38,645 bases of DNA from Paenibacillus tyrphae (GTDB lineage: Bacteria; Bacillota; Bacilli; Paenibacillales; NBRC-103111): positions 1 through 38,645 of the forward strand of contig NZ_JAMZAW010000042.1 in NCBI RefSeq assembly GCF_024158745.1, read 5' to 3'. Of this stretch, positions 32,637-38,645 are shown piece after piece. Under the pieces are notes generated by a model. The model worked only from the letters and a program-made list of their open reading frames with translations. It was not told the origin of the DNA and ran no database searches. Each line of letters starts with the position of its first letter. Within the stretch, counting starts at the first letter, position 1. The translations under genes were made by a program, and so were the position numbers.

Positions 32637-33452
32637 TTACTTCGCGCTTTCTTTAATGTTGGTAAATCCTTTTGTATCATCCGTCCGGTATTTATGTGTT
32701 AAGCTTTTATTAAATTGAATATTTTGAACTTCAAGTCGACTTGTTTCATTTTGTTGCGCATCAAACGTCAGTAATTTAAGCAGGACCCCTGTTTCAGTAT
32801 CTACCCAGAGTTTGAATTTGCTTCCAAACTTCTCGGATAGCGTTGACGTCAATTTACCTTCAATGACTGTCGCATTTCGATTCAGTAAAGTTTCATTTCC
32901 GACAATGCTATAGTTTTTTTCATCATCTTTAAGCCAAAACGCAATTTGTTGGGGAAAGGTAACAAGTTGAGCGTCTTGTGCCGTAGCCGGATCGCTTCGA
33001 TGTACCATATGCTTTTCATTCTTGCTGTCCTTAAATTCACGTACTGCCACTTTTTCATCAGTGATTTTGGACTTGTCGTCTTTTGTGTAGGTTTTGTGTT
33101 TCATATCGAACTCAATAAGGGTATTCTTATCCGAAATAGATTCTTTTTTGACACCTGCCTTGTCTTTGACCAAAATACGACTGTATGGGTTAGAGCCTTG
33201 TTCTACTTCGAAATCAACGGTAATGTTCCTGTTTTTGGTTACGTTTTGGTATGTCCCTTGAACGGTTTGATAATTATCGATGGCATTCAGCATTTTTTCT
33301 TTAATCACTGTTGCAAGTTTAATAATGGTTATTTGTTCCTGAGTATGTCTTGTAGTGTCATTACCATTAGTTTTTGAAGTGAAATAAAACGCGGCACCCG
33401 AAGCAATAGAAATACTAGCTATAACAAGCGCTATTGAACGGAACTTTTTCAT
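32637..33452 (-). CDS. Exported RseB/LolA-like protein
   Basis: The 271-residue protein starts with an N-terminal membrane or signal segment (SIALVIASISIASGAAFYF). The rest looks like the LolA/RseB (MucB) half-barrel: repeated strands with IEFDMKHKTYTKDD, NRNATVIEGKLTSTL, and FKLWVDTETGVLLKLLTFD, the last being the most typical piece. Firmicute relatives are membrane-anchored and often linked to sigma-factor regulation or sporulation. No sigma or anti-sigma gene is next to it. The ATG at 33452 has no strong purine-rich site nearby. A strong terminator follows. The family call is by pattern and moderate. Confidence 0.6.
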   Translation of the reverse strand: MKKFRSIALVIASISIASGAAFYFTSKTNGNDTTRHTQEQITIIKLATVIKEKMLNAIDNYQTVQGTYQNVTKNRNITVDFEVEQGSNPYSRILVKDKAGVKKESISDKNTLIEFDMKHKTYTKDDKSKITDEKVAVREFKDSKNEKHMVHRSDPATAQDAQLVTFPQQIAFWLKDDEKNYSIVGNETLLNRNATVIEGKLTSTLSEKFGSKFKLWVDTETGVLLKLLTFDAQQNETSRLEVQNIQFNKSLTHKYRTDDTKGFTNIKESAK

Positions 33453-33570
33453 AAGAAAACCAGTCCCCCATGTATGAAGGTTTCCACAATTTATTTAAAC
33501 CGAAAAATGTGATTTCAGTTCCTTTCAATTAATAACTGGCGAAGGAGCCCTGAAAGGAAAATCCAGTAAA

Positions 33571-34269
33571 TCAAAAAAACAAGTCATTTTTCGGGCTTTG
33601 GTTCATATTTTTCTGGTTCGCGAGGGGACTTTTGTAATTTATCAAGCTTAGAACGTAATGTTTAACCATTGTCAACGCTTCGGCCCTTGTAAGAGGATCA
33701 CTATCTTTGAACCCTGAATAAGAGTTGTCAACCTTTCCTTCTACAATATTGTTGTCCAGAAGATAGCGAATAGAATCCGGGTGGTTATAGTTTTTGCCTG
33801 TTGCGTCTGCAATAATCTTAGCTGCTTGACCCCTAGATAAGTGAAGATCTGAATTTAAAGACGCGTTCAAAGACCCAGATGTAGGGAATGGAATAATGAC
33901 ATACCATCCGTAACTAAAGGCATAGTCGATATAAGGGGAGTACCATTCTTCATTCTCAGCCTTTTTATCATTATAGTCCTCTGGATTAAATGCCCTTATT
34001 AACATTGCTATGAATTCCTTTTGTCCAACACCATTCTCTGGTTTGAAAGTATGATCAGGGTATCCATCCACTATTTTTTCCTTAACGGCCCACGGTATGG
34101 TATCTATAGCCCAATGATCTGCGCTAACGTCCTGAAATTTAATTTCTTCCGCATACACACTGTAAAAGCTACAAAAAAGCATGATTATGGACAGTATTGA
34201 TAAAAAAGCTTTCCGCTGAATCCTGATATAGATCCTCCTTGAAGTGTTAAATTTAACAATCAACAACAA
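33571..34269 (-). CDS. SLH-domain exported protein
   Basis: The protein (about 215-232 residues) has a signal peptide (AFLSILSIIMLFCSFYSVYA) and S-layer homology modules: FQDVSADHWAIDTIPWAVKE, IVDGYPDHTFKPENGVGQKE, then a second weaker unit with LHLSRGQAAKIIADATG, and a third with FKDSDPLTRAEALTMV. SLH modules bind pyruvylated cell-wall polymer, so it should sit on the cell surface. The start is unusual: AAGGAGG at 34234-34240 (minus strand) is a perfect ribosome binding site, but only ATC (34227) and ATT (34221) follow at a suitable distance. A TTG at 34269 lacks a site. A rare start codon or a mutated one is likely. Confidence 0.75.
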   Translation of the reverse strand: MLLIVKFNTSRRIYIRIQRKAFLSILSIIMLFCSFYSVYAEEIKFQDVSADHWAIDTIPWAVKEKIVDGYPDHTFKPENGVGQKEFIAMLIRAFNPEDYNDKKAENEEWYSPYIDYAFSYGWYVIIPFPTSGSLNASLNSDLHLSRGQAAKIIADATGKNYNHPDSIRYLLDNNIVEGKVDNSYSGFKDSDPLTRAEALTMVKHYVLSLINYKSPLANQKNMNQSPKNDLFF

Positions 34270-34420
34270 GGGGATTTTTTTAAATGATACCTGCTAAATG
34301 TTTTCGCTACACCAGCAGAACCCCGATACTTATCTACACCATTCATAATACTAACAGAAAACTCCAAAATTGCCCTTAGCGATCAAAAAAAGCCACCTTA
34401 AAAAAATGAACTACCTATCA

Positions 34421-34942
34421 TTAAGAATAATCCATCCTATTTGGTTCCGTTTTCCAGTCCCAGTATTTGGCCCCATTCGTTGAGATGAATCTTTCTAACC
34501 AAGTTTCAAAGTTACAAAATAAGTTTCTTCCGGGTTGATAAAATATTGTGCTTTGTTTTACGAACATGTACTCTTTTTCGCCAGATTTTACTTTGTCAAT
34601 GTCAATTACGATTATGTCCTGATAGATCCAAGCAACTTGGATTACATTTTTTATATCAACATTATGGTATCGCTTAATAATTTCTTGGATACCGTGAAGT
34701 TGAGCTTCACCACCATACAGATGGTGGTCAAACAAACTACATCCATTACAGGTTTCAAGGAAGTTTCGATAGTCGTCAGGCAGTTTGAAACCTGTTGTTG
34801 TTTCCAATAGATTGATTTCTTCGGCTGTTGCAGGCGGTTTAAAACTGCATACATGTGGAACAATTTCTCCATCCGGACTTGGGAGCAATATTTGTTCGTT
34901 GATACTTAAAATTTTCTTTAACGCTTTAATGCTATTGTTCAT
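34421..34942 (-). CDS. SMI1/KNR4 (SUKH) family immunity-type protein
   Basis: The 173-residue protein has the SUKH fold pattern: PATAEEINLLETTTGFKLPD then YRNFLETCNGCSLFD, and later VIQVAWIYQDIIVID. SUKH proteins are the commonest immunity proteins of polymorphic nuclease toxins. It lies directly downstream of the secreted HNH protein in the same direction, as expected for a toxin/immunity pair. The ATG at 34942 has GGAG about 12 bases upstream; a TTG four codons earlier lies too close to it. No signal peptide is present, so it acts in the cytoplasm, consistent with neutralising its own toxin. Confidence 0.82.
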   Translation of the reverse strand: MNNSIKALKKILSINEQILLPSPDGEIVPHVCSFKPPATAEEINLLETTTGFKLPDDYRNFLETCNGCSLFDHHLYGGEAQLHGIQEIIKRYHNVDIKNVIQVAWIYQDIIVIDIDKVKSGEKEYMFVKQSTIFYQPGRNLFCNFETWLERFISTNGAKYWDWKTEPNRMDYS

Positions 34943-34969
34943 CTTAGTGCTCAACTCCTACCTAGTTTT

Positions 34970-34999
34970 AAAGGGACAACATTTAGAAGTTGTCCCTTT
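34970..34999. terminator. Hairpin between toxin and immunity genes
   Basis: AAAGGGACAAC and GTTGTCCCTTT are perfect 11-base arms around ATTTAGAA. On the minus strand it follows the toxin gene, with only a short T-run, so it may act as a partial terminator that sets the toxin/immunity ratio. Confidence 0.6.
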
Positions 35000-35044
35000 T
35001 ATTGTAAATCCATTAAACACTCTCTTCAACTGCTTAATATTCTA

Positions 35045-35944
35045 TTATTTATAGTATCGCCACCAACCCTCCACTGGGCCTTGATGAAACCACTTTTCAA
35101 GTGGTATGAGGTTATCATAGTCATTAGTTCCGCCATACTGCCGAGGTCTGATATGGTGTATTTCTGTAAATTCACCACTCCAATTCCACCCATTATTAGG
35201 ATGTCGTCTGCTGTATTCCGCAATAAAGTTTCCTCTATCAGTTGAAGTCCAAGGAATCGAACCAGTGTAGGCCCAATCAGCTCTTGGTTCAGTCATCGCC
35301 TTACCAGAATATGGGTCGGATACAAAGGGGTAGAGCGTTGCTTTTGTATTTAAAAGGTATTGACTTGTTTGACTAGTAGAAGTTCCTAGAGTCATTCCGA
35401 AGATGTTCTTTATTGTATGTTTTGCCTCCAGGAAATAATATCCAGTAGAGTCAATGTTGAGATCGCACGTAATTTCCTTGCCAACTTGTACTCCTAAGAT
35501 TCCAGATAAGGAGCTAGTGCAAGTTTTTACATACGTTCCTGATCCCCGAGTGACGCCGCGATATAAATTCAAGTCAAAATCGATTCTGTGTGGCTTATCA
35601 CCTATAAAACTTACTATCTTTGAAGCTAGACGCACCGTACCCGTTCCATCTATCGGAATCAGGATATTGCTAAAAACAACACCGCCTTGGTCCATTTTAT
35701 TAATGTTGCCAGAGTCGCTCGCGGTGTCGTCAAAGTATGCTCTTTCGAGTTGTGCTTTAACTTCATTTGGATTGTTTGGGTTGAAAAGTGACGGATCGCT
35801 TTTAACCTCCATTGCAACATCGTGAACTGTCTTTATGTTGACTGATGAATCAGGAGTTTGTGCTAAAGCATCTGGGGTTACAAAACCAGAAACAAGTAAA
35901 CTGAACAAAAAGGAATACAGCATGACTTTCTTGAAAGTTTTCAT
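35045..35944 (-). CDS. Secreted HNH-nuclease toxin-like protein
   Basis: The 299-residue protein has a clear signal peptide (KKVMLYSFLFSLLVSGF, cleavage after ALA-Q near residue 29). A central beta-rich region of unknown family follows. The last 40 residues form an HNH/His-Me finger: EFTEIHHIRPRQYGGTNDYD then NLIPLEKWFHQ, with the HH pair, the N and the last H as expected active-site residues. Such tips in polymorphic toxins cut DNA or RNA. GGGAGG lies 7 bases before ATG 35944. The SUKH-type gene downstream is the likely immunity. The target cell and delivery are unknown; a scavenging secreted nuclease is the alternative. Confidence 0.8.
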   Translation of the reverse strand: MKTFKKVMLYSFLFSLLVSGFVTPDALAQTPDSSVNIKTVHDVAMEVKSDPSLFNPNNPNEVKAQLERAYFDDTASDSGNINKMDQGGVVFSNILIPIDGTGTVRLASKIVSFIGDKPHRIDFDLNLYRGVTRGSGTYVKTCTSSLSGILGVQVGKEITCDLNIDSTGYYFLEAKHTIKNIFGMTLGTSTSQTSQYLLNTKATLYPFVSDPYSGKAMTEPRADWAYTGSIPWTSTDRGNFIAEYSRRHPNNGWNWSGEFTEIHHIRPRQYGGTNDYDNLIPLEKWFHQGPVEGWWRYYK

Positions 35945-36183
35945 TTTTTACCTCCCTTGATTTTGAATGGCAAGTTCGAAATGAACATCTCGTCGGCCGA
36001 CCGGACTGTTCACAACAAAAATATCATAAAATAACAAAATTTGGGATAGGAATTTACGTCCATTTTTTTTCGTTTATTACTTCAAAACTCGCAAGTAATT
36101 ACAGTGATTGCCAAAAACCACTTATACTTTGTAGAAATTTATCGAATCGTTATATATTAGGGGATATCATGATAAACAGTTAA

Positions 36184-36212
36184 TTGTAAGATGAAACATA
36201 CTTTGTTATAAT
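36184..36212 (+). promoter_or_regulatory. Promoter of the RRNPP receptor gene
   Basis: TTGTAA at 36184-36189 and a consensus TATAAT at 36207-36212 are 17 bases apart, 45 bases before the start codon. A second TATAAT at 36222 lacks a good -35 partner. Confidence 0.6.
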
Positions 36213-36256
36213 TAACCATCGTATAATATTGAATAAAAAGGAAGGTTTGTATTACG

Positions 36257-37531
36257 ATGGATATTTATGCTAAGTTCCAGAATAAAACCATCTCAGATAT
36301 CATCTTCCAACTTAGAAAAGAGAAAAACTTGACATATTCAGAGCTTGAAGAACTAACAGGTGTCAGCAGAAGTGTACTGTATCGAATTGATCGTGGGGAA
36401 ACGAAACATCCTGGGTTTAGAACTGTAAAAGCCATCGCCACAGTATTTCCCACTCATTATAAAGAAATTATGGGGTACTACATTCAAGACGAGGAACGAA
36501 TAGATGTTTTGTTTGAGATACTTAGTGAAATAGTTAGTATAGAGGATCACTCTTCTTTAGTGCCAATGGTTGCTTTGAAGATACTGCAATCCCCTCAAGG
36601 TGAGACGGAGGATAACTTACAGCGTTTATATGATTTTACTGGCAAGATAAGCGATTCTGCTTTGAAAGTGATACTTTATAAGGCGATTATTAAATATTCC
36701 AGAGAGCATGGAGTTATGAAATATTTAGCTAAAGGATTGTTACAAAAGCACTTAATAGAGCGACTCGATTTAATGCGATTGGAACAATCATATCAAGATG
36801 GTCAGGAAATTTTACATTACACCAACTTTTTATCTTTTGAGGAACAAATCACTTTATATTTGAGAATGGGATTGCTGGCTTATGCAGTAAAAAAATACGA
36901 GGACTGTATCCACTTATGTCAGACCGGAATTCTTATGGAAAAGAAAGATACCGAATTAAAAGCAAGAGCATACCTTGCGATGATCAACTCATATTCGCAA
37001 TTAAAAAACTATGATGAAGTGGAAAAAAATTTAGATATATTTGAACAATTTAATTATGATTTTGTTTCAGAATCAGCAAAAATTACACGGGCTATAACAA
37101 AAGCGAGAAAAAAAGAATATGAAGTAGCCTTACCATTACTTCAAAAATACTTGGATGAACTTAGTAAGAGCTACAAGATACATATAGCGGACGAACTTTT
37201 TGAAATTTACTTTGAGATGGGCGATTTGAACGCTTGTGGGGAACTTTTAGAAAGAGAAAAGGACTTCTTGCCAGAAGATATGAATGGCCCTCAAATATGC
37301 AAAGCAGTTGGGAAATACTACTTGCATAAAGGGGAATATAAGTTTAGCCTTGGATTCATTGACGAGGGAATTCAAAGCATCATGAAAAGTATGGATTCAT
37401 ATGGGAAAGTCAGCGCATTCAAGGAAAGGGAAGAATGTATGAACAAAATTGTTAATTATTGCATAAAAAGTAGAAATACAATAAAATTAAAACATCTCCT
37501 TCTCATGAAGGAGGTATATAGTCGCAAATAG
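36257..37531 (+). CDS. RRNPP-type peptide receptor (HTH-TPR regulator)
   Basis: The 424-residue protein starts with an XRE helix-turn-helix (LTYSELEELTGVSRSVLYRI, residues 25-44, then DRGETKHPGFRTVKAIATVF). From about residue 110 to the end it is all helical with TPR-like repeats, for example LRMGLLAYAVKKYEDCIHLC, LAMINSYSQLKNYDEVEKNL and ICKAVGKYYLHKGEYKFSLG. This is the build of RRNPP quorum-sensing receptors (PlcR, NprR, AimR, and the AloR group of Paenibacillus), which bind an imported signal peptide in the repeat superhelix. AAAGGAAGG lies about 11 bases before ATG 36257. A 42-codon exported peptide gene follows 35 bases downstream in the same direction, the hallmark of these systems. 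Confidence 0.88.
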   Translation: MDIYAKFQNKTISDIIFQLRKEKNLTYSELEELTGVSRSVLYRIDRGETKHPGFRTVKAIATVFPTHYKEIMGYYIQDEERIDVLFEILSEIVSIEDHSSLVPMVALKILQSPQGETEDNLQRLYDFTGKISDSALKVILYKAIIKYSREHGVMKYLAKGLLQKHLIERLDLMRLEQSYQDGQEILHYTNFLSFEEQITLYLRMGLLAYAVKKYEDCIHLCQTGILMEKKDTELKARAYLAMINSYSQLKNYDEVEKNLDIFEQFNYDFVSESAKITRAITKARKKEYEVALPLLQKYLDELSKSYKIHIADELFEIYFEMGDLNACGELLEREKDFLPEDMNGPQICKAVGKYYLHKGEYKFSLGFIDEGIQSIMKSMDSYGKVSAFKEREECMNKIVNYCIKSRNTIKLKHLLLMKEVYSRK

Positions 37532-37566
37532 GGTCTTTGAATTAATCTTATTCGGAGGCGAATACC

Positions 37567-37695
37567 ATGAAAAAGAAAGTGCTAATGGCAATATTGTCTT
37601 TAGCTTTTGTTGTAACATTGAGCAATTTCCCACCAGATGTAACTAAAAATCCGGGTCACATTATCCAATATAGTGATGTTGAACCCGGTTTGTAA
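37567..37695 (+). CDS. Exported signal-peptide precursor for the upstream receptor
   Basis: This 42-residue gene is below usual annotation size limits. GGAGG lies 8 bases before ATG 37567. The product has the layout of Phr/Alo-type pheromone precursors: KKK at the N-terminus, a hydrophobic export segment (VLMAILSLAFVVTLS), and a hydrophilic tail ending IIQYSDVEPGL. The mature signal is usually the last 5-10 residues, so SDVEPGL or a close variant is the candidate. It is probably co-transcribed with the receptor gene and followed by a terminator. A short unrelated lipoprotein-like peptide is the alternative. Confidence 0.8.
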   Translation: MKKKVLMAILSLAFVVTLSNFPPDVTKNPGHIIQYSDVEPGL

Positions 37696-37717
37696 AACGA
37701 AATAAATGTGTTATGCA

Positions 37718-37746
37718 AACAGGTGCAAATTGGTGCCTGTTTTTTT
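37718..37746 (+). terminator. Rho-independent terminator of the receptor/peptide operon
   Basis: AACAGG pairs with CCTGTT around 12 bases, followed by a run of T. It lies 22 bases after the peptide stop codon. Confidence 0.7.
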
Positions 37747-37833
37747 ATTCCACAAATGTAAACAAATCATGAATAAAAGGAATAGCTGATACGCTATTGC
37801 TATTACAGCCTAATCTGAAAGGAGAATTTTTCC

Positions 37834-38055
37834 ATGGATGTATTGGCATCCAGAAAGGAGGATTATGCCCAATACGATATTAGTCATTTCAGTGACGAAG
37901 CATTGCAGAACGTAATGGAAAACATCCTGAGCCAAATGGAAGAAGCAGTACAGCAAGGCGAAAGCTTAACGAGCGAATATGTAGTCCAATTGAGCCAACA
38001 ATTAGATGCATACATTTTAATTGTCCAAACTAGGAAGATGAGGTGTATAAGCTAA
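37834..38055 (+). CDS. Spo0E-like aspartyl-phosphate phosphatase
   Basis: The 73-residue protein has the two-helix hairpin of the Spo0E family. Helix one covers DEALQNVMENILSQMEEAV, and helix two holds the signature VVQLSQQLDAYILIVQT, where relatives have SQELD. Such proteins remove phosphate from Spo0A~P and delay sporulation. A C-terminal glutamate of the motif is replaced by glutamine here. AAAGGAG lies 9 bases before ATG 37834. It follows the peptide terminator and has its own leader. Its place after a peptide receptor suggests both act on sporulation timing, though this is inference. Confidence 0.78.
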   Translation: MDVLASRKEDYAQYDISHFSDEALQNVMENILSQMEEAVQQGESLTSEYVVQLSQQLDAYILIVQTRKMRCIS

Positions 38056-38109
38056 AGCCATTTTTTAAATATCAGTTCAATTCAATACTGTTCATTTTGA
38101 GGTGTGTTG

Positions 38110-38586
38110 ATGCAAGAGGGTAGAATGATCGGGATTGTTAGAGTGGTAGACGATTTTGGGAGAATTGTGATCCCCACGGAGGTTAGGCGTGTTTTGAATC
38201 TAGAACCCAATGTCAGGACGGAGTATTTCTGTGATGACGAGAGAAAGGCGATTATGGTTTATAAATATCGCGCCAAAGAATGTTTGTTTTGTTCAGGCAA
38301 ACAGCAAATCATATATTTCAAAAGGTTTTATATTTGTATGCCATGCATTCAGAGCCTTCCGCCGCTTCAAGTTTTCCTGGAACGAGTGGAACGAGAACGG
38401 GCAGATGCGGCACAAAAAGCTCTTTCCAAAAAGAAAAAAATGACGGCAAGAAGAAAAGAAACAATGGATCGTCTGCATCAAGCAATGAAGGAAAACCCGA
38501 AAGCTTCGCAAAAGGAGTTAGCCAAGATGTTGGGAATTTCACAAGGATGGATCAGTCAGTTGCTTAGGAAGCAGATAGATTCATAA
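38110..38586 (+). CDS. AbrB-type regulator with Cys-rich middle and C-terminal HTH
   Basis: The 158-residue protein has three parts. Residues 7-45 form a SpoVT/AbrB swapped-hairpin DNA-binding domain (GIVRVVDDFGRIVIPTEVRR). A middle segment has two cysteine pairs (CLFC and CMPC, about 17 residues apart) that could bind zinc. The C-terminal part is basic (SKKKKMTARRKE) and ends with a helix-turn-helix (SQKELAKMLGISQGWISQLL). AbrB-type proteins govern transition-state and sporulation genes. I choose ATG 38110 with GAGGTG upstream; an ATG at 38125 is possible. The combination of an AbrB head with a second DNA-binding tail is unusual. A terminator follows. Confidence 0.8.
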   Translation: MQEGRMIGIVRVVDDFGRIVIPTEVRRVLNLEPNVRTEYFCDDERKAIMVYKYRAKECLFCSGKQQIIYFKRFYICMPCIQSLPPLQVFLERVERERADAAQKALSKKKKMTARRKETMDRLHQAMKENPKASQKELAKMLGISQGWISQLLRKQIDS

Positions 38587-38613
38587 GTGTGCTAACACTT
38601 AGATAATTTTTTA
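38585..38613 (+). terminator. Rho-independent terminator at the window end
   Basis: AAGTGT-GCTA-ACACTT followed by AGATAATTTTTTATT, right at the stop codon of the AbrB-type gene. The last 32 bases hold nothing I can support. Confidence 0.6.
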
Positions 38614-38645
38614 TTCTCCGAATGAAAAAACACATGGCCATTTTG

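Noticed and set aside
18100..38645. CRISPR array
   Set aside because: No regularly spaced repeats of 24 to 40 bases were seen; the repeats found are the border copies and HsdS domain starts.

Overview
The window reads as a chromosome segment of a Paenibacillus-like, spore-forming Firmicute. The evidence is a GC-rich backbone with Bacillus-type ribosome binding sites, the yerC / dgkB / rlmCD genes, a ydbS-ydbT pair, a gapB-type GAPDH followed by an SR1P gene, AraC regulators beside sugar ABC genes, and Spo0E/AbrB-type genes. All calls come from reading translations and DNA by eye; no database search was run.

Backbone, about 1-18100, GC-rich: an AraC regulator divergent from a ThuA-like gene; a damaged pair (carboxymuconolactone decarboxylase-like gene and MmyB-type XRE regulator) joined head to head with both 5' ends lost and an amber stop in the regulator; an AraC regulator with a sugar ABC importer (lipoprotein plus two permeases, no ATPase); ydbS-ydbT; a GNAT acetyltransferase; gapB overlapping an SR1P-like gene behind a sequence that fits the CcpN operator consensus; namA (old yellow enzyme); a glycine-rich basic protein; then yerC, a CbiX-like chelatase, dgkB and rlmCD.

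Defence island, about 18050-31720, AT-rich: it starts exactly at the 3' end of rlmCD. An 88-bp imperfect copy of that gene end (18049-18136) recurs at 31554-31641, so the island looks like an insertion at this gene end. No integrase gene remains. Cargo: an ssrA/tRNA-like 3' tail with a terminator, a phospholipase-D-fold nuclease-like protein behind a 13-bp dyad, remains of a transposon ATPase fused to a PUA/EVE-like fragment, a small coupled protein, a type I restriction-modification operon (half-size HsdS, HsdR, HsdS, HsdM), and two overlapping DUF262 (GmrSD-type) genes, the second with a C-terminal DUF1524-type nuclease region and one frameshift.

Second AT-rich block, about 31700-38645: two strong palindromes and a third scrap of rlmCD tail, then a minus-strand group (small membrane protein, RseB/LolA-like exported protein, SLH-domain protein, SMI1/KNR4-type immunity protein, secreted HNH-nuclease toxin-like protein), and a plus-strand group: an HTH-TPR receptor of the RRNPP type, a 42-codon exported peptide gene directly behind it, a Spo0E-like phosphatase and an AbrB-HTH regulator. 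The receptor/peptide pair is the best candidate for an undescribed signalling system. Its neighbours suggest a link to sporulation timing, which is inference.
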